64,000 nt of DNA. It comes from Anabaena catenula FACHB-362 (lineage in GTDB: Bacteria > Cyanobacteriota > Cyanobacteriia > Cyanobacteriales > Nostocaceae). The notes under the pieces are model-generated. The model saw only the letters and a program-made list of their open reading frames with translations, had not been told where the DNA came from and searched no databases. Location: contig NZ_JACJTQ010000001.1 of assembly GCF_014698735.1 (NCBI RefSeq), positions 371,732 to 435,731 on the forward strand, in the 5' to 3' direction. Both the position numbers and the translations under genes were made by a program. This document shows positions 46,836 to 56,821 of this stretch, in pieces; position 1 is the first letter of the stretch; every line of letters starts with the position of its first letter.

Positions 46836-47345
46836 ATGAAAAAGATTTTGTTGAGATTATTAAGTTTAATATTGATTTTGATGTTGGCTTTATTCTGGGT
46901 AATTATTAATCCCAAACCTGCTTTTGCTCAAGTCAACACCATCAACTATAACAACGCCTCTTTAGAAAATGGTGATTTTTCTCATGCTGATTTAGTAGGT
47001 GGGACTTTTGTCGCAGCCGAAATGCGAGGGGCAAATTTTCAAGGTGCGAATTTAACTAACGCGATTTTAACTAAAGGCGTTTTGTTAAAAGCAAATTTAG
47101 CAGATGCAAATTTAACAGGTGCTTTAGTTGATAGAGTGACCTTGGATGGTGCTAATCTGAAGAATGCCATTTTCACAGAAGCAACTTTAACCCGGAGTCG
47201 TTTTTATGACGCGGATATCACAGGTGCTGATTTTACTGATGCTTTGATTGACCGTTATCAAGTATCCTTATTGTGTGAACGGGCAGATGGTGTTAATCCT
47301 GTAACTGGTATTTCTACACGGGATAGTTTGGGTTGTAGGGAATAG
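46836..47345 (+). CDS. Exported pentapeptide-repeat protein
   Basis: A 169-residue protein. A signal peptide ([20 protein letters not shown] to PAFAQ) precedes about ten A(D/N)LxX units such as ANLTNA, ANLADA and ANLTGA, and it closes with a Cys pair ([15 protein letters not shown]). Such repeats form a right-handed quadrilateral helix. Cyanobacterial versions in the thylakoid lumen or periplasm are common, with unknown function. Confidence 0.87.
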   Translation: MKKILLRLLSLILILMLALFWVIINPKPAFAQVNTINYNNASLENGDFSHADLVGGTFVAAEMRGANFQGANLTNAILTKGVLLKANLADANLTGALVDRVTLDGANLKNAIFTEATLTRSRFYDADITGADFTDALIDRYQVSLLCERADGVNPVTGISTRDSLGCRE

Positions 47346-47460
47346 AGTATGTTAGCGTTCGTGTAACACATCAAAATCTGGGAATCAGTGCATTACGCTG
47401 TCGCTCTAGCGCAGCCATGCCCGTAGGGCTATACGCACCCTACGACTGAGGTACTTAAAT

Positions 47461-48393
47461 ATGGATAGTAAATATCTTCCCTTACAAGCTATATTATTGG
47501 TTACCAACTTGTGGTTATATTGGTATTTTATAAAGGGTAAGACGATCAAAGTTGATGAGCAAACACAAGCTAAATTGGACTTTACTATTCAACCCAAGTT
47601 ACTTCGGTTTATTGGTTTGTTTATTGGACAAATAGCAATAATTGGCTTATATTCTATCTTGATCGGTACACCTATCACACAGCTTAATTGTGACCGTGTT
47701 CCACAAAATATAGATATTCCAATTATTGATAAAAGCACTGAGCAGAAGACATCATCACTTATATGTCAATTGATAGAATTAGATTGGTTTAGTCATGAAA
47801 GAAGCCAGAAACATATTTCTGAATTAATTGGAGCTAATTTGGAAAAACAAAGTGAGACTGATAGCGATGGAAAAATTTACTATGAATATCGAATTCAGTT
47901 AATCACCAATACAGAAAGTGTTCCTTTTACACAAGCATACAGAGCTGGTAGCTTTAGTTATGAAGAGTTAAAGTCAATAATATCACAAATTAATAATTTT
48001 TTGGCGCAGCCATCAGAAAAGAAATTAATAGTTCAGAAAGATGATAGATCAATTATAGTTGCAATAACAGTATTTTTTAGTTTATTAGCTCTAATAATAA
48101 TAGGAGCAGGTTTATTTATTAGCTGCAATTTAAATAAAGAAGCAAATAGCCTAATTCTGAGCCGCTACCGATGGTTTGGAATATTTGGCAAGGGTTTTTC
48201 TCAGTACTCATTAAATGAAATTGTTAATATTAAAGTTGAAAGTTCTGATTCTGATGAAGGTAGATTTACTTATCGAGTGATTTTAATTTTAGAATCAGGA
48301 GAAATTGTACCTTTAAGTCATGTCTATAGTTCTGGGTTTGAAGAGAAACAACAAATAGTTAATATTGTCAAAAGTTTTCTCAGTCAAAAATAG
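47461..48393 (+). CDS. Membrane protein of unknown function
   Basis: A 310-residue protein. Hydrophobic segments lie at about residues 5-25, 50-70 and 196-220. The middle part contains two cysteines and a DRVPQNIDIPI stretch. The C-terminal 80 residues alternate strands (NEIVNIKVESSDSDEGRFTY and ESGEIVPLSHVYSSG), resembling a PH-like module seen in small membrane proteins. I do not recognise a family. Confidence 0.55.
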   Translation: MDSKYLPLQAILLVTNLWLYWYFIKGKTIKVDEQTQAKLDFTIQPKLLRFIGLFIGQIAIIGLYSILIGTPITQLNCDRVPQNIDIPIIDKSTEQKTSSLICQLIELDWFSHERSQKHISELIGANLEKQSETDSDGKIYYEYRIQLITNTESVPFTQAYRAGSFSYEELKSIISQINNFLAQPSEKKLIVQKDDRSIIVAITVFFSLLALIIIGAGLFISCNLNKEANSLILSRYRWFGIFGKGFSQYSLNEIVNIKVESSDSDEGRFTYRVILILESGEIVPLSHVYSSGFEEKQQIVNIVKSFLSQK

Positions 48394-48557
48394 TACCTGT
48401 TTTCCCTATAACCAAAATAGGATAGCCGCAGTAGTCAGCATTGCTCATCAGATGCTAAATTACTAACTTAACTTATCAAAATTTACCTGACAGATGTTAA
48501 GATTTCAGGTTAAATATTCTTAGATATACACTCTGCAAGAGTTTTCGGGTATTATTA

Positions 48558-50162
48558 GTGACACAATCAGAACAAAAACCTTCTCGTTCTTTCGCGGGCA
48601 TTGCTGGTATTGTTGCCGCAGCGACGTTAATTAGTAAAATCTTTGGTTTAGTAAGACAACAAGCCATAGCAGCTGCTTTCGGTGTTGGTGCTGCTGCTAC
48701 TGCTTACAGTTACGCCTATATTATCCCCGGCTTTTTGTTAATTTTACTAGGTGGTGTCAATGGTCCTCTTCATAGTGCCATTGTTAGCGTTTTAGCCAAG
48801 CGCAAACGGGAAGAAGCCGCACCTTTAGTAGAAACGGTGACAACCATCGTCGGTGGGTTGCTGTTGGTGGTGACAGTTGCTCAGATTTTCTTGGCAGAAC
48901 CAATCATTGATATAGTTGGGTATGGGTTAGAGCCTACCACGAGAGAAATTGCAATTCGTCAATTGCAAATAATGGCTCCCATGGCCTTATTCGCCGGTTT
49001 AATTGGCATTGGTTTTGGTACTCTCAACGCCGCCAATCAATATTGGTTACTATCAATTAGTCCTTTATTATCTAGTATTACCGTAGTTATAGGTATTGGT
49101 ATTTTAACTTTGCAATATGGCAAAGATATCATCAAGCCAGAATATGCTTTAATCGGTGGCATGGTGTTAGCTTGGGGAACTTTAGCCGGAGCAGTTTTGC
49201 AATGGGCAGTACAATTAATTGTTCAATGGCGGTTAGGTTTAGGAACATTAAAACTGAGATTTGATTTTAAATCTCCCGCAGTTCAAGAAGTAATTAAAAT
49301 CATGACTCCGGCAACAATTTCTTCAGGAATGATGCCGATTAATGTTGCCACAGATTTATATTTTGCCAGTCCAATTAAAGGTGCAGCAGCAGGTTTTAAC
49401 TATGCTAATTTATTAGTACAAACTCCGTTAGGAATTATTTCTAATATCATTTTACTGCCATTATTACCCATATTTGCAAAATTAGCAGAACCAGAAAACT
49501 GGCTAGATTTAAAATTACGCATTCGTCAAGGACTTTTACTTACTGCTGTGACGATGCTACCTTTGGGTGCGTTAATGATAGCTTTATCTGAGCCAATTGT
49601 GCAGGTAATTTATCAACGGGGAGCATTTAAACAAGAAGCTACACAGTTAGTTTCTTCTCTGTTAGTTGCTTATGGAATTGGGATGTTTGTCTATTTGGCG
49701 CGTGATGTTTTAGTCAGAGTATTTTATGCTTTAGGTGATGGACAAACACCTTTTAGAATTAGCATTTTTAATATTTTACTCAATGTTGGTTTAGATTTTA
49801 TTTTGGTTAAGCCTTTTGGCGCTCCTGGTTTGGTGTTAGCAACAGTGGGAGTAAATTGTAGCTCAATATTAATGTTATTGTGGTTGCTAAATCGTAAATT
49901 GAACGGTTTACCTTTGCGGGAATGGAGTTTACCAATTCTGGGTTTAACTGCGGGTAGTGTGGTTGCTGGTGTTGCAAGTTATGGGACTTTGGTTGCTTGT
50001 CAGCAGGTTTTGGGAAATAAGGGTTTAGTTATTTTGTTGGTTGAGTTGTCTATTTCTGGTTTGGTAGGAATTGGGGTGTTTGCTGTTTTTGCAGCTTGGT
50101 TGAGAATACCGGAGGTTAATAGTTTTGTGGTGAAGATGCGGCAGAAGTTTTTGAAGAGGTAG
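48558..50162 (+). CDS. murJ: Lipid II flippase MurJ/MviN
   Basis: A 534-residue polytopic protein of the MOP exporter superfamily, about fourteen helices, starting at GTG. Diagnostic stretches are TLISKIFGLVRQQAIAAAFG at the N-terminus, PGFLLILLGGVNGPLHSAIV, and FYALGDGQTPFRISIF. It flips lipid II across the plasma membrane for peptidoglycan synthesis. Confidence 0.94.
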   Translation: MTQSEQKPSRSFAGIAGIVAAATLISKIFGLVRQQAIAAAFGVGAAATAYSYAYIIPGFLLILLGGVNGPLHSAIVSVLAKRKREEAAPLVETVTTIVGGLLLVVTVAQIFLAEPIIDIVGYGLEPTTREIAIRQLQIMAPMALFAGLIGIGFGTLNAANQYWLLSISPLLSSITVVIGIGILTLQYGKDIIKPEYALIGGMVLAWGTLAGAVLQWAVQLIVQWRLGLGTLKLRFDFKSPAVQEVIKIMTPATISSGMMPINVATDLYFASPIKGAAAGFNYANLLVQTPLGIISNIILLPLLPIFAKLAEPENWLDLKLRIRQGLLLTAVTMLPLGALMIALSEPIVQVIYQRGAFKQEATQLVSSLLVAYGIGMFVYLARDVLVRVFYALGDGQTPFRISIFNILLNVGLDFILVKPFGAPGLVLATVGVNCSSILMLLWLLNRKLNGLPLREWSLPILGLTAGSVVAGVASYGTLVACQQVLGNKGLVILLVELSISGLVGIGVFAVFAAWLRIPEVNSFVVKMRQKFLKR

Positions 50163-50165
50163 GTT

Positions 50166-50954
50166 TTATTTTTTATTCATCAGGAGGTTGTACATATCGG
50201 GAATTAGACCTTTGTCATCGCTAAATAATTGACATAAATATTTAATTTCATCTTTGACAAAAGCCATGTTTCCTGTAGCTAGAATTTTATTGTATGTAAT
50301 TTGAATGGTTTTAAGAGGATATGCAAGAATAGCATGATCTGGATCAAATAAATATAAATTTAGAGGATCGCTTAAATATTCATGTATTACTCTTCTCAAT
50401 CCAAAATTGATAATTTTTTCAAAGTGTTTAGGTACTTGAGGTTCATAAAATTTAGCATTTTTATAATTTGCTTGTTCTCGTTTTTCCATTAACCATTCCA
50501 AAGGTTCTTGTAATTCAATTTGCTGAGAAACTAATAGAGGTTCTATATTGGTTTTTATAAAAGTATCAATTACTAGCTTATGTGTTCCCGGAATTTTCGC
50601 TTTCTTAGGAGTTGATGATACTTGTGCATTCACGGTGAAGGGTATAGTTTTAGTAGGCGAACTTTTTACATAAAATATACAAATATCATTCATAGCTAAG
50701 AGAGACCTAAGCGCATAAAAAGTAGCATAATATAATTTGACAGTCGCCCATGTTAACAAATTTCTATTGATGCCAAAAGTTGCATCACCTAGAGAAACTA
50801 TAGATGAATATAGATAACTGATAGCATCGTTTTTTAAACACCTAGACAAGCCAGATGCTTGTGATTGATTGAGAGAATGTTGTTCAACTGTTGCAACTGA
50901 CGAATTACCAGAAAATATTGTTTGAGTTAAATATCTTTGTGCTTGATGAGTCAC
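50166..50954 (-). CDS. Unknown protein paired with DGQHR gene, HEPN-like helices
   Basis: A 262-residue mostly helical protein. A helix around LLTWATVKLYYATFYALRSL resembles the HEPN-type core of substrate-binding/RNase folds, but the RX4-6H motif is not clear to me. A conserved-looking tail reads FDPDHAILAYPLKTIQIT. It begins 5 bases after the stop of the DGQHR gene, so the two should be co-transcribed. Function not assigned. Confidence 0.5.
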   Translation of the reverse strand: MTHQAQRYLTQTIFSGNSSVATVEQHSLNQSQASGLSRCLKNDAISYLYSSIVSLGDATFGINRNLLTWATVKLYYATFYALRSLLAMNDICIFYVKSSPTKTIPFTVNAQVSSTPKKAKIPGTHKLVIDTFIKTNIEPLLVSQQIELQEPLEWLMEKREQANYKNAKFYEPQVPKHFEKIINFGLRRVIHEYLSDPLNLYLFDPDHAILAYPLKTIQITYNKILATGNMAFVKDEIKYLCQLFSDDKGLIPDMYNLLMNKK

Positions 50955-50959
50955 TTAAA

Positions 50960-51997
50960 TTAAATTTCTATTCTTTTAGTAGGCTCATTGATAGGATTGA
51001 AAATAGTAACCAGCTTTTCATAAACATACTTCTGAGCAGATGTACCACCCATACCAGTCACTTCTGATTGAAGTATAAGATTATCTGAAGTAAAATTTAA
51101 AGCATCTTGAATGGTTTCTATCTTAAAAGATGATTTGCTATTACAGTACAGTATCATTTTTAGGTGTAAAAACTCCATAGCACCAGCAAACCCTGAAGCA
51201 TAAAGAAATACATTGTCTTTACGATCCCAAGCTTTTGCGTATTTTTCACGAATTGCTTTCATAAAATTCATGATGATACGCTTTTGTGTTTCAAGTTCAA
51301 ATATACCAATCTGTTCAAAACGCCCCTTTTCTTCTACTAAAGGTTTAATAGACGTGATAGCAGTTGATAATGCAATTCCTCCCTTACGTTTTGCTGCTCC
51401 AGGAAATTTAATTTGATCATAAAAAGGAGAATCTTCAGTTTCATTTAAATAAATTGCTATATCTCTAGCCCTTAGCGCATAAGGATCTATAGCTGATTCA
51501 CTGGCGATACCATATAAATCAAAAACTAAACTGGGCGGTACAGTTTTTTGTTCAGTGTTAATTGCTAGAAATATATCTGCACATTCTTTAGTAGTTAAAT
51601 GCTCATATATAGCTACAGGAATTTCTAACTCAGCTATATTTTCACGCTCATTAATTGCGCTTTTAATACCTGCAAGCCTATGCTGCCCGTCTATAATTTG
51701 GGCTGAACGTGATACATTAGCAAAAGAAATACTTTGATGTTGCTTTTGTAATGGATTTTTATCACTCACCCAGTTAAGAATTATAGCTCCTGGATAATCG
51801 CCACCTTCTAAAGTAAAATCTTTAATGCTTTCAATTCTTTTAGGATTAAGTAAGCGTTGTACTGCACCTGGTTCATCATCTTTTCCACGCACGGAGGCAT
51901 AGCTAATATTAACCAGTATTCCTGCTGGCAATTTAGTTAATATCAATTTTCTATTTATCTGGGTAACTTCCAAGTATGGAAAATTTTCTAATTCCAT
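50960..51997 (-). CDS. DGQHR-domain protein (DndB-like)
   Basis: A 345-residue protein with the signature IIDGQHRLAGIKSA followed by VAIYEHLTTKECADIFLAIN, typical of the DGQHR/DndB group. DndB represses DNA phosphorothioation genes in Dnd systems, but many DGQHR proteins are standalone. There are no dndACDE or sspBCD genes here. It is followed by a helical partner gene and lies near toxin-antitoxin genes. Confidence 0.75.
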   Translation of the reverse strand: MELENFPYLEVTQINRKLILTKLPAGILVNISYASVRGKDDEPGAVQRLLNPKRIESIKDFTLEGGDYPGAIILNWVSDKNPLQKQHQSISFANVSRSAQIIDGQHRLAGIKSAINERENIAELEIPVAIYEHLTTKECADIFLAINTEQKTVPPSLVFDLYGIASESAIDPYALRARDIAIYLNETEDSPFYDQIKFPGAAKRKGGIALSTAITSIKPLVEEKGRFEQIGIFELETQKRIIMNFMKAIREKYAKAWDRKDNVFLYASGFAGAMEFLHLKMILYCNSKSSFKIETIQDALNFTSDNLILQSEVTGMGGTSAQKYVYEKLVTIFNPINEPTKRIEI

Positions 51998-52081
51998 TTC
52001 TAACTGTAATTAATGTATTGACAATCTATTTTATTTTACACCTAATTCCTCGCATATCGAATTAAGTAAAAATTTTTATGA

Positions 52082-52300
52082 TCAAGCTATTTGGTAAATT
52101 GCAGGTTGATATTTAGGTTCAGGAATTGGTTTACCTTCTAATTTTGCAGTTTCTAGCCATGCTACTTTTCCTTTTAAGGCTTCGCATAATGCTTCTTCTT
52201 CTGTTAAACCAAATGCAGAACAGTATTTTAAATCAGGAATATCGGCTATATAACCATCATCTTCTTGACTGTAGAAGGTATTAATATGATAGCGTGTCAT
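52082..52300 (-). CDS. HicB-like protein, orphan
   Basis: A 72-residue protein of the HicB fold. The strand pattern YHINTFYSQEDDGYIADIPD and the helix EEEALCEALKGKVAWLETA match the partial RNase-H-like HicB domain. No HicA toxin lies beside it. Such orphans are common in cyanobacteria. Confidence 0.75.
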   Translation of the reverse strand: MTRYHINTFYSQEDDGYIADIPDLKYCSAFGLTEEEALCEALKGKVAWLETAKLEGKPIPEPKYQPAIYQIA

Positions 52301-52329
52301 GCTTTATCTAATCTCTTCACAACTCACAA

Positions 52330-52731
52330 CTACTCAACCCAGTTTTCTAATGACAGCGTAGAAATGCGGGAAAACTCTCTCACATTGTTAGTAACCAGGG
52401 TAACTCCTAAACTCAAAGCATGAGCAGCAATTAGCATATCCATTGCACCAATAACGATTCCTTGACTTTCTAAATTACTTCTGATTTCACCATAAATTGT
52501 TGCAGATGATTGATTGAATTCCACAATCTGTAGAGGTAGGAGAAATTGCAGCAATGCAGTACGATTTTTTTCTTGTTGTTGACTTTTCGCTACTCCATAT
52601 TCAAGTTCAGCAACTGTAATAGAAGAGATTCCGATATCTGAAATTTGCAAACTTTGAAATTTATCCAGCACCTTTTGAGGCTTTTGTTTGATAATGTAAA
52701 TACAAATATTGGTATCAAGTAGATATCGCAT
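52330..52731 (-). CDS. vapC: VapC-type PIN-domain toxin
   Basis: A 133-residue PIN-domain ribonuclease. Acidic residues are in place: LLDTNICIYI (Asp6), VAELEYG (Glu44), and GAMDMLIAAHAL (Asp near 98), with VTNNVREFSRI at the end. Its ATG abuts the stop codon of the antitoxin gene upstream. It would cleave RNA when freed from VapB. Confidence 0.92.
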   Translation of the reverse strand: MRYLLDTNICIYIIKQKPQKVLDKFQSLQISDIGISSITVAELEYGVAKSQQQEKNRTALLQFLLPLQIVEFNQSSATIYGEIRSNLESQGIVIGAMDMLIAAHALSLGVTLVTNNVREFSRISTLSLENWVE

Positions 52732-52959
52732 TTAAAAATTATCTCTGCTATCAAGATGCGGTTGTTCTCTGGTAGTCATAAAATCATCAGAGAAGTTATC
52801 TAAACTATCAATTAGAGATTGCCACGGGTTATCTTTGGCAATGAGAACAATAGCATTACCAATCTTTTTGATATAAACTTCAGTACCTGTGAGTTGAAAG
52901 TCTTCTGGCAAAATTACGACTTGATGAGTGCCGTCAGTGCTGAGTTTAGCAATGTTCAT
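52732..52959 (-). CDS. vapB: VapB-type antitoxin
   Basis: A 75-residue antitoxin from the ATG at 52959, chosen because AAGGAT precedes it; a longer frame starts at 53010. The N-terminal strand block IAKLSTDGTHQVVILPEDFQ and EVYIKKIGNAIVLIAK is the SpoVT/AbrB-like DNA-binding fold of VagC/VapB. The tail (SLIDSLDNFSDDF) should wrap the toxin. It is directly upstream of vapC. Confidence 0.88.
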   Translation of the reverse strand: MNIAKLSTDGTHQVVILPEDFQLTGTEVYIKKIGNAIVLIAKDNPWQSLIDSLDNFSDDFMTTREQPHLDSRDNF

Positions 52960-53070
52960 AGTTTTGATATCCTTGCTTTTAATTTCTAAATTACTTGCTT
53001 TGTAAATCACTTATTATTGTGCTGCAAATTGGAAACTAAATTGACTTTGCATAATGATAACATTTAAATA

Positions 53071-53092
53071 TGATACAATATTACTAATATCA
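53071..53092. promoter_or_regulatory. AT-rich palindrome between vapBC and the Uma2 gene
   Basis: ATATTACTAATAT (53078-53090) is a perfect 13-base palindrome inside TGATA...TATCA. It lies between the divergent vapB and Uma2-family genes, so it could be the VapBC operator. Seen by eye only. Confidence 0.35.
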
Positions 53093-53117
53093 CAATAATT
53101 AACTCCCTGTTGATATT

Positions 53118-53696
53118 ATGCAAACACAAACCCGGTACTACACCCCAGAAGAATATCTAGAACTAGAAGAGAAAGCAGAATATAAAAGTGAATACCGCGA
53201 CGGAGACATTGTACCCATGACTGGAGGAACAACAAATCATAATAAAATTGCAGGTAACTTTTATGCTTATCTGAAATTTGCTTTAAAAAAGAAAAGTTAT
53301 GATGTTTATATTGGTGATGTGCGGTTGTGGATACCGCGTTATCGTCAATATACATACCCTGATGTGATGGTAATTCAAGGAGAACCTATTTACACGGGAG
53401 CAAATACAACTACCGTGATGAATCCTTTATTAATTGCTGAAGTTTCATCTAAATCAACTAGCAATTATGACCAAAGCGATAAATTTCTTTATTATCGCTC
53501 AATACCTGAATTTAAACAATATATTTTAATTAATCAATATCATGTTATGCAGTATGTAAAAACAGATGATGGTAAATGGATATTCACGGAATATGAATCT
53601 GAATCGGATATTTTAAAACTGCAAACAGTTGATTTTCAAATTGATTTTAATGATTTGTATGAGCAGGTGAATTTTAAACAAAGCAGTGAGGAATAA
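53118..53696 (+). CDS. Uma2 family (DUF820) putative nuclease
   Basis: A 192-residue protein of the cyanobacteria-expanded Uma2 family, with a PD-(D/E)XK-like restriction fold. YTPEEYLELEEKAEYKSEY is the family start. The core residues are in TYPDVMVIQG (Asp) and PLLIAEVSSKST (Glu and Lys). Its biological role is unknown. Confidence 0.9.
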   Translation: MQTQTRYYTPEEYLELEEKAEYKSEYRDGDIVPMTGGTTNHNKIAGNFYAYLKFALKKKSYDVYIGDVRLWIPRYRQYTYPDVMVIQGEPIYTGANTTTVMNPLLIAEVSSKSTSNYDQSDKFLYYRSIPEFKQYILINQYHVMQYVKTDDGKWIFTEYESESDILKLQTVDFQIDFNDLYEQVNFKQSSEE

Positions 53697-53990
53697 TTAA
53701 CTAATAAAAGATTAATCAATGTCGCTATGTCATTAACTGTTTACAAATTAACACTTTTTTTATTTTCAGGATGATAACTGTTTATACCCTAAAAGACTGA
53801 GATTTGAACTTTTACAAGATTACGAAAAAACCTAAACGTGTCGTAGGGGTTTAGCATTGCTAAACCCCTACCTTATGGAATCAAAGGATTTAGCATTTTT
53901 GACAAAGTTAATTTTTGAAAAGCTTTGAGTAGAACAATTAATAAAATCAGGTTAGAATAACTAAAAATTCGCGGGAGGTAACAGTTTTTA
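53697..53990. other. 294-base intergenic gap
   Basis: It contains a C-rich/T-rich stretch with GTAGGGGTTTAGCATTGCTAAACCCCTACC, an inverted repeat (GTAGGGGTTTAGCA / TGCTAAACCCCTAC) at about 53843-53873. This is a dispersed hairpin repeat or a terminator for the Uma2 gene. Nothing else was seen. Confidence 0.6.
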
Positions 53991-55220
53991 GTGAATAAAC
54001 CTCAAATCCCCAACTTACCACTACCAGCACCGCTTGTAGGTTCAGATGCTGGCTCTTTTACTGAGTATACAGTTACTCAACGAATGCCAGATATTGCTCG
54101 TCGTGTGATTATAGAAAATAAATTCCCCACGGAAATAAATCAAAGCTTAGAAAAATTAGCAGCGGAACTACCAAGCGGATATTTACAACCTTTAGTAAAT
54201 GACACGGGTGCAGATTTTTCCGACTGGGAGAAATATCTAGAACCATATAAAAATCAACGTTGGGTAGATGTTCCTTGGTTTGTTGCAGAAACTTATTTTT
54301 ATCGTCTGATTCTGAATATTACTCATTACTTCAAACCTGGAGAATGGCAAGGTGTTGATCCATTTCAATTACAAAAAGTTCAAGGTCTAGAAACATCAAT
54401 TGACTCAATTATTTCTTTGTGTACTCAATTGCAGCAATGGTTAAATGAGTCGCAACAAGAAAATCAACCTAGCAAATCTTCGTTAATTGCTTTGTTGTAT
54501 TTTGCTTTGTGGGGAAATCGGGTTGACTTAAGTTTATGGTCAGCTTTTGAAGATGACAGGAGTCGTTTTAATATTCAGACTCAATTAAATAATATCTTAG
54601 TAGATGATACCTTTGCCGTTACTAAGTTATTAACAAAATCTCAGGATAACTGCATTGATTTGGTTATTGATAATGCTGGTTTTGAGTTAATTTGTGATTT
54701 ATGTTTGGTGGATTTTCTCTTAGGTAGTGGATTTGCAAATCAGGTTTATCTTCACTTAAAGCCCCATCCAACTTTCGTATCTGATGCGATGATAAAAGAT
54801 GTGCATTATACGCAAGATTTTTTATTGCAAAGTAGCAATATTCAAGTTCAATCATTGGGACAGAGATTAACCGAAAATCTAGCTTCAGGTAAATTAGTTT
54901 TAACCGAAGATTATTTTTGGACTTCACCATTACAATTTTGGGAAATACCAAACTTACTCAAAAATGAATTAGCGAAGTCAAATTTAATAATTGTCAAAGG
55001 TGATGCTAATTATCGGCGGTTGTTGGGCGATCGCTATTGGGATTTTACCACTAATTTTGCAGATATAGTTTCTTATTTACCTATACCAATGGTAGCTTTA
55101 CGTACTTTAAAATCGGAAGTTGCCGCAGGTCTTAAGTCAGAAGTTATAGTGGAATTAGCAACAATAGACCCTCATTGGTTGACTAATGGACAATGGGGTT
55201 TAATTCAGTTAGTAGACTAA
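53991..55220 (+). CDS. DUF89/ARMT1-family damage-control phosphatase
   Basis: A 409-residue protein starting at GTG. The DUF89 metal site is recognisable: LVIDNAGFELICDLCLVDFL (Asp/Asn) and IIVKGDANYRRLLGDR (Asp) near the C-terminus. Family members dephosphorylate damaged or toxic metabolites such as fructose-1-phosphate adducts, and ARMT1 was proposed as a carboxyl methyltransferase. It is the first of three closely packed + strand genes. Confidence 0.82.
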   Translation: MNKPQIPNLPLPAPLVGSDAGSFTEYTVTQRMPDIARRVIIENKFPTEINQSLEKLAAELPSGYLQPLVNDTGADFSDWEKYLEPYKNQRWVDVPWFVAETYFYRLILNITHYFKPGEWQGVDPFQLQKVQGLETSIDSIISLCTQLQQWLNESQQENQPSKSSLIALLYFALWGNRVDLSLWSAFEDDRSRFNIQTQLNNILVDDTFAVTKLLTKSQDNCIDLVIDNAGFELICDLCLVDFLLGSGFANQVYLHLKPHPTFVSDAMIKDVHYTQDFLLQSSNIQVQSLGQRLTENLASGKLVLTEDYFWTSPLQFWEIPNLLKNELAKSNLIIVKGDANYRRLLGDRYWDFTTNFADIVSYLPIPMVALRTLKSEVAAGLKSEVIVELATIDPHWLTNGQWGLIQLVD

Positions 55221-55252
55221 GCTATTTAGATAAGCGTTAGCTAATTTCAGTT

Positions 55253-56821
55253 ATGAGATTGATTTCTGAACCATCGGTTCCTGTAAAAATCCAAAAGATG
55301 AAGCAACGGGTGCGATGGATGCATCCTAGCATTAAAGAACGGGACATTGACCAAACCTGCATGATTTTAGATGATGGCAGGGAGGAAAGTCCAGATTTTT
55401 CGTTTATGGTCATGGGCGATACTGGTACTAAATCCCATTATAGTCATCATCCCCAACGCCAAGTGGCGGAAATGATGCTAAATCATAGTGATGATTGTCG
55501 TTTTGTGCTTCATACTGGTGATGTAATTTATACGATTGGTTCCCGTGAATATTATCCGACCAATTTTATTGAACCTTATCGGGAATTTTTGGTAGGTGGT
55601 GAAAACCCGAAAAATATTGCTTATGACCAAATGGTGTTTAAGTTACCAATTTTGCCAGTTTTGGGTAATCATGATTACTATGATGTGCCTTTGCTGTATC
55701 GCTTAATAACAGGTTCAACCTTGTCTCTACGCCGGATGTTCCGCTATAGAGATATTGAAATTGGTTGGCATGGTTCCAATCAAGGTGATGCTTATACAAG
55801 GGCATTTATTGATTATTTAGCGGCGATTTCCCCAACGGATTTAGAATCTCATTTAGACGCACATTACACCGCTAAAAGTGATACAGGACGCTGTTTGCAT
55901 TACCAACCGGGAAAATTTACCCGCTTACCTAATCGGTATTATACTTTTCGTTATGGTGGAATTGACTTTTTTGCCCTTGATGCCAATACTTTTAATACAC
56001 CAGAACCTTTACCAGAAAACCAAGCCGGAGATGTTTACCGTCGGGAATTGCAAGAACGTTGTCAAAAAATAGACCAAGAAGAGTTACAAATTTTAGCAGA
56101 GTTAGACAAACTCAACCCCGAAAACCCTACAGAAGCTGAACAATTGGCTGATTTAAGTGGGAAATTAGACCAAATCAACGAAGTAAAAATTGATATAGAA
56201 AAGCAATTAGAATCTCACACAATTGCTGATGTTGATTTTGAACAACTTAATTGGTTGCGAAGTCGGTTGATTGAATCTTGGCATAATTCAGAAGTGCGCG
56301 GGCGGGTAATATTTTTGCATCATCCTCCTTATGTTACAGAAGCAACTAAGTGGAATCAAGGTCAAACTTTAGCAGTACGTCATCGTTTGCGGGGAGTATT
56401 TGAGCAAGTAGCGGCAACGTTGGGTAACATAACTCAAGAACGTCCCATTGTAGATGTAATTTTTAGTGGACACGCCCATTGTTTGGAATATCTGCGGACT
56501 GTGAATACAGGATACGCTGATTCTCACATTAATTATATTGTTTCTGGTGGCAGTGGTCGTCGTCCCCGTCGTCAACGAGAGGAAGGGACAGAACTGATGG
56601 AAACTTTTACTAATGAAGCCAGTAATTCTACTCGCAAAGTGGCAGATTCTTTGCTTTATGTGGGACGCAGTGGTTACGGTTCTCAAAGGAGAAAGCCTTA
56701 TTCCTGCGTGCGGGTAGATGTAAAAGCGGGTTTTCCTGCTAAGTTTATGGTTACACCACTAGTTACAGAATTAGTTGAGGGGAAATGGTGCGAGAGTCAA
56801 TTAGAACCATTTATAATTTAA
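55253..56821 (+). CDS. Calcineurin-like metallophosphoesterase
   Basis: A 522-residue phosphoesterase with the full metal-binding series: MGDTGTKSHYS, HTGDVIYTIG, VLGNHDYYD, FLHHPPYV, and FSGHAHCLEY. A Glu/Leu-rich coiled insert lies at about residues 260-330. There is no signal peptide. The gene follows the DUF89 gene by 32 bases and overlaps the methyltransferase gene by 37 bases. The substrate is unknown. Confidence 0.88.
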   Translation: MRLISEPSVPVKIQKMKQRVRWMHPSIKERDIDQTCMILDDGREESPDFSFMVMGDTGTKSHYSHHPQRQVAEMMLNHSDDCRFVLHTGDVIYTIGSREYYPTNFIEPYREFLVGGENPKNIAYDQMVFKLPILPVLGNHDYYDVPLLYRLITGSTLSLRRMFRYRDIEIGWHGSNQGDAYTRAFIDYLAAISPTDLESHLDAHYTAKSDTGRCLHYQPGKFTRLPNRYYTFRYGGIDFFALDANTFNTPEPLPENQAGDVYRRELQERCQKIDQEELQILAELDKLNPENPTEAEQLADLSGKLDQINEVKIDIEKQLESHTIADVDFEQLNWLRSRLIESWHNSEVRGRVIFLHHPPYVTEATKWNQGQTLAVRHRLRGVFEQVAATLGNITQERPIVDVIFSGHAHCLEYLRTVNTGYADSHINYIVSGGSGRRPRRQREEGTELMETFTNEASNSTRKVADSLLYVGRSGYGSQRRKPYSCVRVDVKAGFPAKFMVTPLVTELVEGKWCESQLEPFII

